Positions 35,526 to 45,681 are shown, numbered from the stretch's first letter. The stretch is 64,000 bases of DNA from Bacteroidota bacterium (GCA_023251455.1 JAHEYT010000024.1:1-64000), one strand, 5' to 3'. The notes: generated by a model from the letters alone, not told the origin. Numbers and translations are program-made.

Positions 35526-36518
35526 ATGGGCAGACCAGTAACACTATTTACCGGACAATGGGCCGACCTTCCCTTTGAAACGATGTGCGAAAAAGCGCTT
35601 GAGTTTGGCTACGACGGCCTCGAACTTTGTACTTGGGGCGATCACATGGAAATCGACAAAGCCGATCAGGCATATTGCGATGCACGCAAAGAAACGCTTG
35701 CTAAATACGACCTTCAGTTGTTCGCTATTTCAACGCATTTGGTTGGACAGTGCGTTTGCGACCGCATCGACGAACGTCATCAAGGCATTGTTCCTGCATA
35801 TATTTGGGGCGATGGCGATCCGGAAGGAGTGCGCCAGAGAGCAGCCGCCGAAATCATTAAAACCGGGAAAGTAGCCAAAATGCTTGGACTCGATACCGTC
35901 ATAGGTTTTACCGGAAGCTCAATTTGGCATATGCTGTATTCATTTCCGGCAGTTAGTCAGGAAATGATTGACAAAGGTTATGCAGATTTCGCCAAGCGAT
36001 GGACTCCGATATTGGATGAATACCAGAAAATGGGAGTCAAATTTGCACTGGAAGTGCACCCGACTGAAATTGCCTTCGACATTGCAACAGCCCGTCGCGC
36101 ATTGAAAGCAGTGAATTATCATCCTGCATTTGGGTTCAATTTCGACCCAAGCCACCTCGGATACCAGGGTGTTGACTACGTGAAATTTATTTACGAATTC
36201 TCCGACCGAATTTTCCATGTTCACATGAAAGATGCCTATTGGAGCGAACACCCGATGGAAATTGGCGTTTTCGGTGGTCATACCGAATTTGGGGACAACC
36301 GTCGCTACTGGAACTTCAGGAGTTTGGGCCGCGGAAAAATCGATTTCGAAAACATCATTCGCGCTCTGAACGATATCAAATACTCCGGACCACTTTCTGT
36401 TGAATGGGAAGACAGCGGCATGAACCGCGAAGCCGGAGCCGTTGAAGCCTGCGATTTCGTTCGTTACAGCGACTTCGATCCTTCGGATGTGGCGTTCGAC
36501 GATGCCATGCAGAAATAG
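35526..36518 (+). CDS. sugar phosphate isomerase/epimerase (TIM barrel)
   Basis: A 330-aa cytoplasmic xylose-isomerase-like barrel. Metal ligands appear in order: Glu in [12 protein letters not shown], Asp/His in [12 protein letters not shown], His in [10 protein letters not shown] and Glu in [14 protein letters not shown]. These enzymes isomerise, epimerise or, in some Bacteroidota operons, open 3-keto-sugar intermediates. Its position between two Gfo/Idh/MocA genes supports an oxidised-sugar substrate. It lies 105 bp after the first oxidoreductase, across a palindromic repeat. Confidence 0.88.
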   Translation: MGRPVTLFTGQWADLPFETMCEKALEFGYDGLELCTWGDHMEIDKADQAYCDARKETLAKYDLQLFAISTHLVGQCVCDRIDERHQGIVPAYIWGDGDPEGVRQRAAAEIIKTGKVAKMLGLDTVIGFTGSSIWHMLYSFPAVSQEMIDKGYADFAKRWTPILDEYQKMGVKFALEVHPTEIAFDIATARRALKAVNYHPAFGFNFDPSHLGYQGVDYVKFIYEFSDRIFHVHMKDAYWSEHPMEIGVFGGHTEFGDNRRYWNFRSLGRGKIDFENIIRALNDIKYSGPLSVEWEDSGMNREAGAVEACDFVRYSDFDPSDVAFDDAMQK

Positions 36519-36596
36519 GTTTCAGGTTCCAAGCTGGAGCTTTGATTCATTATTCCTGTATCTAATATCTTTCATCTAATATCTAAAAAAACTATA

Positions 36597-37913
36597 ATGA
36601 CCAACCGACGAAATTTTCTAAGAACTACATCAACGGCGGCAGTAGGACTGAGTCTTGCGGCCACCATGCCAATTCCGATGAGCGCCTGTGCAGGTGCAAA
36701 CGATAAACTTCGCTGTGGAGTAATCGGTATCAATGGAATGGGATTTGCCGATCTGGCGGCCTTCTTGCGCCAAAAGAACACCGAATGTGTTGCTATTTGC
36801 GATGTGGATAGCAATGTGATGAACAAACGTGCTGCAGAAACTGAAAAAGCTCAAGGCTTTAAACCCAGATTATACAGCGATTACCGCAAATTGCTCGAAG
36901 ACAAAGATGTTGATGTGGTAATCATTGGCACTCCCGACCACTGGCATTGTTTGCCGATGGTTGAAGCCTGTCAGTCCGGGAAAGATGTGTATTGCGAAAA
37001 GCCGCTGGGCAACTCCATCGAAGAAATCAACATCATGGAGCGCGCAGCCAACAAATACAAAACCGTTGTTCAGGTGGGCATGTGGCAACGCAGCGATCCG
37101 CACTGGATGGCAGCTGTTGACTTCGTAAAATCCGGAAAACTCGGTAAAATCCGCACCGTTCGAACATGGGCTTATCAGGGTTGGATGGAACCAGTTCCAG
37201 TACAGCCTGATGGTGAAGCTCCTGCAGGAGTTGACTACGATTTCTGGCTCGGACCTGCTAAAAAACGTCCGTTTAATCCAAACCGTTTCCATTTTAATTT
37301 CCGCTGGTTTTACGATTATGCCGGAGGTTTAATGACCGACTGGGGCGTGCACATCATCGATTACGGTCTATTCGGAATGGGCGATCCATCGCCAAAATCA
37401 ATCATGTCGATGGGTGGGAAATATGCTTATCCGGATGATGCTGCCGAAACTCCTGACACCTTGCAGGCTTTGTTCGAATTCGACGGACATACTATGCTTT
37501 GGGATCATGGAACAGGTATCGACGGTGGTTACTATGGTCGTAATCACGGCGTCGGCTATGTTGGAAACAACGGAACTTTGGTTGTTGACCGCAATGGATG
37601 GGAAGTCATTCCGGAGCGGAAGAAAGATAAAGACCTGATTGAGCGTGTTCCTCTACAAAAAGGAACCGGCAAAGGGCTCGATTATCATATGGCGAATTTC
37701 ATTGATGGAGTAAAAAACCGCAACCGTGACCTGAATGCCAGCATTACCATTGCTGCAAACACTGCACGTGTGGCTCATTTAGGAAATATTGCACTTCGTA
37801 CCGGACGCCGTTTATACTGGGATGCTGAAACTAGCAAATTTATTAACGACGAGGAAGCCAACAAATTTCTGGTGCCTGAATACCGTGCACCATGGGCGCT
37901 GCCTAAGATTTAA
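36597..37913 (+). CDS. Tat-exported Gfo/Idh/MocA-family oxidoreductase
   Basis: A 438-aa protein opening with a twin-arginine signal (NRRNFLRTTSTAAVGLSLAA). The nucleotide-binding part (GVIGINGMG, 41-49) and the EKPLGNSIEE motif near 134 mark the family. The C-terminal half has DWGVHIIDYG with the catalytic His. Tat-exported members usually carry a bound cofactor and interconvert hydroxy/keto sugars in the periplasm. It probably works with the other two genes of the cluster. A degraded copy of its last ~30 codons and terminator lies at 45.5-45.7 kb. Confidence 0.9.
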   Translation: MTNRRNFLRTTSTAAVGLSLAATMPIPMSACAGANDKLRCGVIGINGMGFADLAAFLRQKNTECVAICDVDSNVMNKRAAETEKAQGFKPRLYSDYRKLLEDKDVDVVIIGTPDHWHCLPMVEACQSGKDVYCEKPLGNSIEEINIMERAANKYKTVVQVGMWQRSDPHWMAAVDFVKSGKLGKIRTVRTWAYQGWMEPVPVQPDGEAPAGVDYDFWLGPAKKRPFNPNRFHFNFRWFYDYAGGLMTDWGVHIIDYGLFGMGDPSPKSIMSMGGKYAYPDDAAETPDTLQALFEFDGHTMLWDHGTGIDGGYYGRNHGVGYVGNNGTLVVDRNGWEVIPERKKDKDLIERVPLQKGTGKGLDYHMANFIDGVKNRNRDLNASITIAANTARVAHLGNIALRTGRRLYWDAETSKFINDEEANKFLVPEYRAPWALPKI

Positions 37914-37933
37914 ATCTTTAATTATGAGATATG

Positions 37934-37958
37934 AAAACCCGGTTGATAGCCGGGTTTT
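37934..37958 (+). terminator. terminator of the sugar-oxidation cluster
   Basis: Perfect 9-bp stem AAAACCCGG / CCGGGTTTT with a 7-nt loop and a downstream T-rich run, 20 bp after the stop. It may also serve the convergent receptor gene. Confidence 0.85.
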
Positions 37959-37993
37959 ATTTTTTAGCAAAGGTTTGTCAGGAATAACCCAAT

Positions 37994-40501
37994 CTATTTT
38001 AAATCATCATTCTTAATACTCTTTTTAGACTTCTTTACCTGGTCTTTCATCTGCCCAAAACTGTATGATAGTTTGAAGGATAAAACCTGTGCTGAAAATC
38101 TGTTGGTCAGGGTTTCATAAAAGTACTGATTATACTTTTTGTATGAATAGTTGATGTATTTATTAAACGGGCCATCGAGGCGGGTTTCTAGCTTTAACTT
38201 TTTATTCCAGAAATCATGTTGGTAAGTAACATACGACCATAACCAGCGGGGCCATGTTCCCTGCAGATAAATGGATCTGGAATTTATTCCTGCACCTGCC
38301 AGAAGCGTTGCATTTTTCCACGGATTAAGTTTCAGGTTGAAATTTCCGCTGTTGCTCCATCCGCTATTCTTCAATCCGGAGTTGTTATTACTTTCAATAT
38401 CCCTGTAATTCAACCCGACAGTGGCGTTAAAATTTAATTTTTTGGTCACTTGTACCGACCCGTAAACAGTGCCTCCAACCATGTGATCGTTACCTATGTT
38501 TTTGTAAGTAGTTACTTTAACTCCGTTGGGCTGAACGAAAGAAACATCACTGATCAGATTGTCCGAGAAAGCTGCGTTTGTGTTCAAACTGAAATTAAAT
38601 TTCTCGGAAAACTTGCTGAATGAGAATTCGAAATTGTTGGAAACTTCCGTTTCCAATTGTGGATTCCCCATACTGATATTCCTGGGATCAGTATCATCAT
38701 AATATGGATTCAGGTACCAGATACCGGGGCGTGCCAACCTTTTGGTGTAAGATAACTTCAGGCTTTTTCCATTTTCAAAATCCCTCGTCACCAGCAGAAA
38801 AGGGACTAGGTTAAACATTCTATTGGTAAACGTTGTATCGTCAGTTGATTTAAAAAATCCACGATTGACCGTATTTTCAGCCCTTAATCCTGCCTTGAAA
38901 ATTCCTTTCTTTAGCTTTAACTGGTAAGTCAAATAAATACCAAGTACTCTTTGTTTATAATCGAGATTATTACTTCCGTAATCACTGTGGACCCAGTTGT
39001 CCAGATTATCGTCAAACATGTTCCTGTCGGTAAGCGTGTTATTCTTCCGCCAAATTTGTTTGAAGCCGGTTTCCAGCTGGCTTTTTTTACTGAAAGGATC
39101 CACATAATCCATTTGCAAAGTCTGCTCGATGTTGTTGCCATCGATGTTTATCAATTGCCAGTAATCCGGAAAATTCAGTAATCCAACAAATTTGTCGTTG
39201 TGATTTTCACCGTTCTTTGATTGATCGTAACGGTAAGAAAAGGTAAATATCCGGTCTTTTCGTTTGAATAATTTCTGATAATCAAAGGTTCCCGTAAAAT
39301 TTTTCCAGTCACCAATAAATTTGCCGGTTTTTTCATTCCGGCGTGTTGCAACACGAGTTCCGTCAAAATCTTCTGTCGTTGAAAGCCATAAACTTTCATT
39401 GTCAGTTAAGCTTCCGTTGAATGATACACTGACCAGATTCAGGGTATCGACTTCATAGCTGGCTTCACTGTTAAAGGAATTCCAGTTGCCAAAACCTTTT
39501 GTTGATCCCTTTGATTCAGTATACTTATTGGTTGTGCTAAAGAAATTTTCTCGTGTCGATTCTGAGAATGATATTGGACCTTCAAAATGGTTCATAATCG
39601 CATTCAGGGAATAAATAAACTTATTGAACTTTGATGCAAAATTGACATTTCCGTTATACTGCCCAAAAGTATTTATACCTGCACTAACACTACCATTATA
39701 CCCATCCGAAACTCTTCGCGTTGTAATAATATTGATTATCCCCGCTGAACCTTCTGCTTCGTATTTCGACGAAGGATTGGTCATAATTTCTATATCCTTT
39801 ATGGTATTTGAAGGCATACTGCGCAAAACTTCCATGGTATTTCGGTCAAGCGCAGCCGAACTTTTACCATTAACCAGAAATTTAACTCCCGAAGTTCCGC
39901 GTAACTTAACCTTATCTTCGCCATCGACTGATACCAAAGGAACTTTCCGGAGCATGTCGAGTACGTTTCCGGTTTTCGATTCAGGATCAGTTTCAACGCT
40001 GTAAACCAACTTTTCAGATTCATTTCTTACCAATGGTTTTATGGCAGAAACAGTAACTTCATCCACCTGTTCGCTTTTGGGTGACAAGGCAACTTTCCCA
40101 AAATCAATCATTGAACTGGATTCTCCGGAGGTGATTTCTGTCTTTTTCTGATGATATCCAATGGAATGAAACAGCAGATCGTATTTACCTGAGGAGTTCA
40201 AAACAAAACTGAAATTTCCGGAATCGTCACTTGAGAGCCGTTTTATTATTTCGGCTCCGTTTTGAATCTGGATGGTGACAAACGGCACACTTTTCCCTGA
40301 CAAAGAATCGACGACCATTCCTTTTACCTTAAAATCAGGTCTTGGTGCCTGAGCATAACTTAAATCAATGTTTAGTCCGGTTAAGCAAATTGCAAACACT
40401 ATCCAAAAAACTTTCCGACTGAAGCTTTTAACATCAATTGGCGATTTCAATACATTTTGTCCAGTAATTTCAGAATGACGAGAGTTGAGGTAATTGTCCA
40501 T
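37994..40501 (-). CDS. TonB-dependent receptor-like outer-membrane beta-barrel protein
   Basis: An 835-aa outer-membrane protein. The signal sequence is unusually far in (hydrophobic run about 31-50, cut after SYAQA). A carboxypeptidase-regulatory-like domain (about 57-145) precedes a plug-like domain with VLDMLRKVPLVSVDGEDKVKLRG (178-200) and NPSSKYEAEGSAGIINIIT. The rest is a many-stranded barrel of the outer-membrane beta-barrel (TonB_dep_Rec_3) type. An AGGAGG site precedes the ATG. It lies 93 bp downstream of a two-component regulator gene and is a likely target or co-transcribed partner. The ligand is unknown. Confidence 0.85.
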   Translation of the reverse strand: MDNYLNSRHSEITGQNVLKSPIDVKSFSRKVFWIVFAICLTGLNIDLSYAQAPRPDFKVKGMVVDSLSGKSVPFVTIQIQNGAEIIKRLSSDDSGNFSFVLNSSGKYDLLFHSIGYHQKKTEITSGESSSMIDFGKVALSPKSEQVDEVTVSAIKPLVRNESEKLVYSVETDPESKTGNVLDMLRKVPLVSVDGEDKVKLRGTSGVKFLVNGKSSAALDRNTMEVLRSMPSNTIKDIEIMTNPSSKYEAEGSAGIINIITTRRVSDGYNGSVSAGINTFGQYNGNVNFASKFNKFIYSLNAIMNHFEGPISFSESTRENFFSTTNKYTESKGSTKGFGNWNSFNSEASYEVDTLNLVSVSFNGSLTDNESLWLSTTEDFDGTRVATRRNEKTGKFIGDWKNFTGTFDYQKLFKRKDRIFTFSYRYDQSKNGENHNDKFVGLLNFPDYWQLINIDGNNIEQTLQMDYVDPFSKKSQLETGFKQIWRKNNTLTDRNMFDDNLDNWVHSDYGSNNLDYKQRVLGIYLTYQLKLKKGIFKAGLRAENTVNRGFFKSTDDTTFTNRMFNLVPFLLVTRDFENGKSLKLSYTKRLARPGIWYLNPYYDDTDPRNISMGNPQLETEVSNNFEFSFSKFSEKFNFSLNTNAAFSDNLISDVSFVQPNGVKVTTYKNIGNDHMVGGTVYGSVQVTKKLNFNATVGLNYRDIESNNNSGLKNSGWSNSGNFNLKLNPWKNATLLAGAGINSRSIYLQGTWPRWLWSYVTYQHDFWNKKLKLETRLDGPFNKYINYSYKKYNQYFYETLTNRFSAQVLSFKLSYSFGQMKDQVKKSKKSIKNDDLK

Positions 40502-40594
40502 TTTTCGTTCCTCCTGTTTATAGTTTTCAGGACAAAACTACTTCGGGCAAAATCGCCAAATGTCACACGTTTGTTTTAATTGTGTCAAATTGTG

Positions 40595-41305
40595 TCATGG
40601 AGATAAATCAGATTTCAATCCTGAAACAAACCGATAGCCAATGCCGCGCACACTAATAATATGCTTTGGTTTCGAAGGATCTGCTTCCAGTTTTTTTCTA
40701 AGGTCCAGGATAAAATTATCAACGGTGCGGGTGGTTGGCATCACCTCGTAACCCCAGACCTCGTCCAGCAATTCGTGGCGATGAATGACTTTATTTTCAT
40801 GGCTGATGAAATACTCCATGATCTCAAATTCCTTGTTAGTCAGGCTAACTTCTATCTTCTTAAAAAAGGCCTGAAAATTCTTAAAATCAAGAAATACATG
40901 GTCGTATGAAAAACTGCGCAGGGGCGCTGTATCTTTTTTTACCCTCCGGAAAGCAGCCCTTATCCGGGCCAGTAGTTCAGGTAAACTGAAAGGTTTGGTC
41001 ATGTAATCGTCGGCGCCAATATCGAGACCGGCCACTTTGTCCATTTCAGAGCCGCGGGCTGTCAGCATGATAACAGGAAGTCCCGGCTTATCCGCTTTTA
41101 CTTTCCTGCATATCTCGAACCCATTTGTTCCAGGCAACATGATATCCAGAATCAGTAAGTCAATTTCCTTTTCAAGGGCAGTTTTTAACCCCTGAATTCC
41201 GTTTGTAGCAGTGAGAACATGATACCCTTCCATGTTTAAATTGTCTTCCAAACCCATCAGGATATTCGGATCGTCCTCAACTACCAAAATGACTTTTTGT
41301 TTCAT
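40595..41305 (-). CDS. OmpR/PhoB-type response regulator
   Basis: A 236-aa DNA-binding regulator. The receiver domain (1-120) has acidic pocket E10-D11-D12, phosphoacceptor D54 in LILDIMLPG, and K in MTKPF. The winged-helix output domain (about 135-230) contains LTNKEFEIMEYF, EVWGYEV and RTVDNFILDLRKKLE. Its partner kinase gene starts upstream and ends 10 bp away, so the pair is co-transcribed. Confidence 0.95.
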   Translation of the reverse strand: MKQKVILVVEDDPNILMGLEDNLNMEGYHVLTATNGIQGLKTALEKEIDLLILDIMLPGTNGFEICRKVKADKPGLPVIMLTARGSEMDKVAGLDIGADDYMTKPFSLPELLARIRAAFRRVKKDTAPLRSFSYDHVFLDFKNFQAFFKKIEVSLTNKEFEIMEYFISHENKVIHRHELLDEVWGYEVMPTTRTVDNFILDLRKKLEADPSKPKHIISVRGIGYRFVSGLKSDLSP

Positions 41306-41315
41306 CGCCTTAATG

Positions 41316-43301
41316 TTAGGAATTTAACCAAATGGTGAATTTACTTCCTTTATTTATTTCGCTTTCAACCGAGATTTCGCCCTTGTGTGCTTTCACAATA
41401 TCACGCGTCACACACAATCCCAACCCGGTGCCTGTGGTCGATTCATTTTCCTGGCTCCGGATTCGGTAAAACTTTTCAAAGATCAATTTTAGCTGATCGC
41501 CCGGAATACCTATTCCTGTATCTTCCACTTCGATTACGATTTTTTCAGCATTTTTCTTCAAACACACGAACAAATTTTTATCGTCAGGAGAATATTTTAT
41601 CGCATTCCCAATTAAGTTAGTTAGTGCTTGCTTGATGGCCTCCGGATCGACCTGCGCAACAATATCTGCCTCCAGTTCCGTCTTCACCTCAAACTCGTTG
41701 ATGTCGAGCCAATATTTCATTTCATCCATCACTTCCTCAACCAGAAGGGTTAAATTGGTTTCCTTCATCCGGTATTTGGCGCTTTCATTTTTCCTGACCG
41801 AATACTCCAGAATGTTATCGATTTTACGTTTCAGCACTTCGCTTTCCTTCATAATAATGTTGGCGTATTTTTTCCGGATTTCCTCCGATTTGGCGCGGTC
41901 GAGAAAGATGGTTTCGGCAAACATGTTGATTGAAGTAAGCGGGGTTTTTAGTTCGTGTGTTACGTGCGAAACAAATTCCGACTGCATGTCAGCCATCTTT
42001 TTGTCTCTTTTGATATCCCTTAAAATTAGAACTATACCCAGCAACATGCCACCCAAAAGTAAAACCAGGGCAATGCCATATGTCCAGCTTCTTTTCCTGA
42101 CAAATTTTTCGACCAGTTCTTCATTGGCAGGTTTTATGACTATCCGGTGCGACGGAAAATAAGGCGATAATTCTGTTCTCACAACAAGTTCGTCAGGTTG
42201 AACTGGTGTATTTCCAGAGACAAGGTCAACCGAATATTCAAAATCTTTTGCTTCGGGCAGTTGGCTGGTTACCTCACTCCACAAATTGTTCAGACTTACC
42301 ACAAAACCGGATGGTAAATCACTTTCTGCAGACATTACCAATAACTCCGGATTCTCGTTTACAGTCATTGCATAAACCGCGTATTTGCCTGAAATGGCAG
42401 GGAGTTCCGACTTTCTGCCGGAAGCCGTAATTTCCCTGATTTCGTTACTGTAACCTGCAATAAAACCAAGTTCGGAATTTATGTTTTCAACAAGGACGCT
42501 TATCTTTTTTTTTCGTGATTCCTGCAGTTGAACGGTGGAAAACCATCCTGTCAATTCATCAAGAACAGTTTGGGTTCCCGGAGTTAAGGGAATTTCATTT
42601 TCGGCCAGTTGTTCGATGAAGTTTTCAGCCAAAACCACGATTTCATTCTGTTTTACGGGTAATTGTAATTTGATTAACTGACTGATGGCCAAATAGGAAA
42701 AAGGGATTCCTAAAGAACTCAATTCACCACTAAAATTTACCAGAACAGATTTGTACCACGAATAAGCTTTTTCGGTTTGTTTCATTTTGACAGCAACACG
42801 CCCCAGCGAATTAACCACTTTGGCCGAATCGCCCGGTGTGCGCGATTTGGAAAGAGCTGAAAGATAATGATCCATTGCATTTTTAGGATTTTCTTTCTGA
42901 AATTCATCGGCTTCTCCATTCATAAAATCGTCCGAAATATTGATACCGTTGTTCGCAAAATGCTGTCCGGATTCGATGAATAACGGATACAAAAATTCTT
43001 TCTCTTTTGACATCAGGAAAGGCCTGATTTGTGGTGCGGAGCGTACTATTGAATCAAAACCGGTGGAACCGGATAAAACTGTTTTGCTGAACTCTTCTGC
43101 CAGACTATTTAGTTTTTCCTGAAATTGAGCAGAAATCTGCCCGGCAATTCGAAGCTGTGTCTCCTGAATCCTCTTTTCGGTCAACATCCGTAAATTGGAA
43201 ATATTGTTGATGCTGAGGAACGTAAGTATCCCTCCCGACACCACCACCATCAGGATAAAGAGGAGAATCAGCCTCGAAACCGGTTTTTTCAGTTTTGTCA
43301 A
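41316..43301 (-). CDS. sensor histidine kinase with TPR-like sensor region
   Basis: A 661-aa membrane kinase. TM1 is at about 12-32 and TM2 at 406-427; the extracytoplasmic region between them (~370 aa) has helical TPR-like stretches around 140-195. HisKA follows with phosphoacceptor H449 in VSHVTHELKTPLTS. HATPase shows NLIGNAIKYS, DTGIGIPG and GTGLGLCV boxes. The start codon is TTG at 43301, with AAAGGA just upstream; no ATG fits, as the next Met falls inside TM1. It sits 11 bp after the PD40-protein gene and 10 bp before its response regulator gene. Confidence 0.92.
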   Translation of the reverse strand: MTKLKKPVSRLILLFILMVVVSGGILTFLSINNISNLRMLTEKRIQETQLRIAGQISAQFQEKLNSLAEEFSKTVLSGSTGFDSIVRSAPQIRPFLMSKEKEFLYPLFIESGQHFANNGINISDDFMNGEADEFQKENPKNAMDHYLSALSKSRTPGDSAKVVNSLGRVAVKMKQTEKAYSWYKSVLVNFSGELSSLGIPFSYLAISQLIKLQLPVKQNEIVVLAENFIEQLAENEIPLTPGTQTVLDELTGWFSTVQLQESRKKKISVLVENINSELGFIAGYSNEIREITASGRKSELPAISGKYAVYAMTVNENPELLVMSAESDLPSGFVVSLNNLWSEVTSQLPEAKDFEYSVDLVSGNTPVQPDELVVRTELSPYFPSHRIVIKPANEELVEKFVRKRSWTYGIALVLLLGGMLLGIVLILRDIKRDKKMADMQSEFVSHVTHELKTPLTSINMFAETIFLDRAKSEEIRKKYANIIMKESEVLKRKIDNILEYSVRKNESAKYRMKETNLTLLVEEVMDEMKYWLDINEFEVKTELEADIVAQVDPEAIKQALTNLIGNAIKYSPDDKNLFVCLKKNAEKIVIEVEDTGIGIPGDQLKLIFEKFYRIRSQENESTTGTGLGLCVTRDIVKAHKGEISVESEINKGSKFTIWLNS

Positions 43302-43312
43302 TTTCCTTTTAT

Positions 43313-45421
43313 CTATTTCTGAACTATATTTTCAACTGCCCAATATTCAGTAATACGTCCTCCGTTTTGCATGGTCAAATAAACCTCGTCTCCAACGTGG
43401 CTGATTTTTAATCCATCTGCTCCTTTAAACAGTTTGAGTTTTTCGGGAGAAAATATTTCTTTTGGAGTACCTTCCCCCAGCGGGACTTCCCAAAGACTGA
43501 GCCCTTTGTTTTTATCATCTTTAGCCACATAAACAGATTTATTATCAGAACTCCACCCAACAGGATTTCCGTGCAACTTTTCAAAACTTTCAATTTTTTT
43601 CTTTTCTCCGCTTCCGTCAGCAGACAAAACCCAAAGTGAGTCCGCGTATTGCACAGCAAGGGTTTTTCCATCGGGAGATAACAGAACCTTATCAACCCAA
43701 AGTGGATACTCTGTTAAAACCTTCTCTTCTCCTGATTTTAATGATCGGGCAACGACTTTCTGTTTTGACTCAAATCCTTCCTGAGTTACAAAATATTGAG
43801 TCTCTCCATCTGGATAGAACTGTAGCCATCTCCATTCCCATCCGAGATGTTCCATTGCTTTATACAGACTAACCTTTCCAGTCATAACATCAATCTGGTA
43901 AATACCCTTTGTACCTTCTTTATTCACACCTTTAATTAAAATTGACTTTTCATCGGGAGCCCATTGAGGTTCAATCCACCAAAGTAAAGTGTAGGAATTT
44001 AGATCAGGAAAAATTTCCGTCTCATCTCCAGTCAGAATATTCTGAATAACAAATTTTAAAGGAGCCAATTTTGTTTCGGAATTGACGGGTGTTTGTAAAA
44101 GACCAGCAAGATAATTGAATGAAGGAGACCAGATTACCTTCAATATTTTTCGGGTTGAATTACGTTTTATACTAACAGGTTCTGCTTTAACTTCATTGGT
44201 GTTAAAATCTAACCTGGCATTATAAATTTCAGGATTTTGCCTTGAGGAAGTATAAAACAATGTACCGGAATTATTTGTCCCAACAATTCCGCATGTCTGA
44301 TCAAAATCATTTTTCAAAATACCTGGTTCACCCTGTAGCTTTCCATCATTTAAAGTGATAGTCCACAGATCTTTGGTGCCTGAATGATTGCTAAAATAAA
44401 CCATCTGATTGGTGCCTGGTATCCGGAATGGGGCGCCATCATCTTCTTTGTTAGTAATTAATGGCCTAACAGCACCACCCTCTTTTGAGACAATAAATAG
44501 ATTGTAGTTTTCCGAGCCTTTTTCGGCACGTGCCCGAAAGACGATAAAATTACCGTCATCAGTAAAGTTTGCATTTATGTTGCGTACGCTCCCAATATCC
44601 GCAACAATTTTTTTTGAACCATCATTCACAGATATTAAAACAATACTACTTGAATCGGCTATATTATGTTCAGCACATAAGATCGTCGATCCATCTTTAC
44701 TCCAATCTGCTGCCCATAAATGCTTATTTCCATTTCTAATAATTGTTCGGTCGTTCGAGCCATCTTTATCTACGATATGGAGTTCGTAATTATAAGTGCT
44801 TTTATCTTTCCCAGGCTCTTCAATGTTCCAGTCATATGCAATTTGTTTGCTATCAGGTGACCAGATTGAATATAGCGGGTAATGCATTTTGGATGTATAC
44901 CAGTCACCGTCTTTGGTAATTTCCCATTTCCCTCCTGATTTCAAGTCAACCACACCTATTTCCTGATTGTCCCAATTAATATAGTTGGCATAACGACCAT
45001 CAGGGGAATAATTGTGAAGGTCAACATCAAAAAATGGAACTTGTCGAATAGTAATTCCTGAATTATCTTCTGTTTGGTCAGCATTAAGTTTACTAAGTTG
45101 CCTTTTTGCATTGGGCACCAGCTCCGGTTGGTCGCTGTAGTTTGCTACCAGACTTTCATAAACACCACGGGCATCCTGCTGACCGAGCTTTTCGTAGCAA
45201 TTTCCCATCTGGTAAAGCGCTTTGGCACGCAGCGCACGGTAGGCTTGTGCATTGTCGGCAACCGATTTGTACAAATCAATGGCTTCGCGAAGTGAACCTT
45301 CGCCTTCTTCTTTCATGATTCCTTTCTGGTAAAGCTGTTCGGCGGTTTGTGACCAGGAATTCCCAGCAATAAGCGCAACAAGGGCAAACATGAATACAGT
45401 TTTAATAATTAAAGCTTTCAT
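43313..45421 (-). CDS. TPR plus TolB/PD40 beta-propeller exported protein
   Basis: A 702-aa exported protein. The signal peptide covers about 1-24. Residues 25-115 form tetratricopeptide-like helices (AIDLYKSVADN, KALYQMGNCYEKLGQ). From about 125 on, WD40-like/PD40 blades repeat the pattern SPDGRYANYI, SPDSKQIAYDW, TDDGNFIVFRA, APDEKSILIKG and SPDGKTLAVQY. There is no peptidase S9 catalytic domain, so it is a propeller scaffold or ligand sensor. An AGGAGG site precedes the ATG. It is the first gene of the kinase-regulator operon and could modulate the kinase from the periplasm (inference). Confidence 0.8.
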   Translation of the reverse strand: MKALIIKTVFMFALVALIAGNSWSQTAEQLYQKGIMKEEGEGSLREAIDLYKSVADNAQAYRALRAKALYQMGNCYEKLGQQDARGVYESLVANYSDQPELVPNAKRQLSKLNADQTEDNSGITIRQVPFFDVDLHNYSPDGRYANYINWDNQEIGVVDLKSGGKWEITKDGDWYTSKMHYPLYSIWSPDSKQIAYDWNIEEPGKDKSTYNYELHIVDKDGSNDRTIIRNGNKHLWAADWSKDGSTILCAEHNIADSSSIVLISVNDGSKKIVADIGSVRNINANFTDDGNFIVFRARAEKGSENYNLFIVSKEGGAVRPLITNKEDDGAPFRIPGTNQMVYFSNHSGTKDLWTITLNDGKLQGEPGILKNDFDQTCGIVGTNNSGTLFYTSSRQNPEIYNARLDFNTNEVKAEPVSIKRNSTRKILKVIWSPSFNYLAGLLQTPVNSETKLAPLKFVIQNILTGDETEIFPDLNSYTLLWWIEPQWAPDEKSILIKGVNKEGTKGIYQIDVMTGKVSLYKAMEHLGWEWRWLQFYPDGETQYFVTQEGFESKQKVVARSLKSGEEKVLTEYPLWVDKVLLSPDGKTLAVQYADSLWVLSADGSGEKKKIESFEKLHGNPVGWSSDNKSVYVAKDDKNKGLSLWEVPLGEGTPKEIFSPEKLKLFKGADGLKISHVGDEVYLTMQNGGRITEYWAVENIVQK

Positions 45422-45540
45422 TGTGGTTTCCTCCTATTTTAAGGTTTACCATGCAAAGCTACAATCACTCCTAACGTCCAATGTCACTGGATTGTTTGTG
45501 TATTGTAAAATTACGTCACAGAAATGTTAAAAGCGCTTAT

Positions 45541-45662
45541 TTGAGGAAAATTTATCACGAACTGAACCCCGATTCCGAAATTAAAAAGTTTATCATTGAT
45601 GATGAAGCCAACAATTCCTGGTGCCTGAATACCGTGCTCCATGGGCGCTGCCTAAGATTTAA
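45541..45662 (+). pseudogene. remnant of a Gfo/Idh/MocA oxidoreductase 3' end
   Basis: The last ~60 bp (45604-45662) are nearly identical to the 3' end of the oxidoreductase gene at 36597-37913, including GGTGCCTGAATACCGTGC and the TAA. One base is missing after GAAGCCAACAA, which shifts the frame. Upstream the resemblance continues more weakly (KKFIIDDEAN against SKFINDEEAN) and then ends. No gene body precedes it. A terminator like that of the intact gene follows. It is a broken duplicate. Confidence 0.75.
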
Positions 45663-45681
45663 TTCAGCATTCTCTAAATAT

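Noticed and set aside
40595-43301. Hybrid two-component system in one protein
   Set aside because: Kinase and regulator are separate ORFs with a 10-bp gap and clear individual starts and stops.
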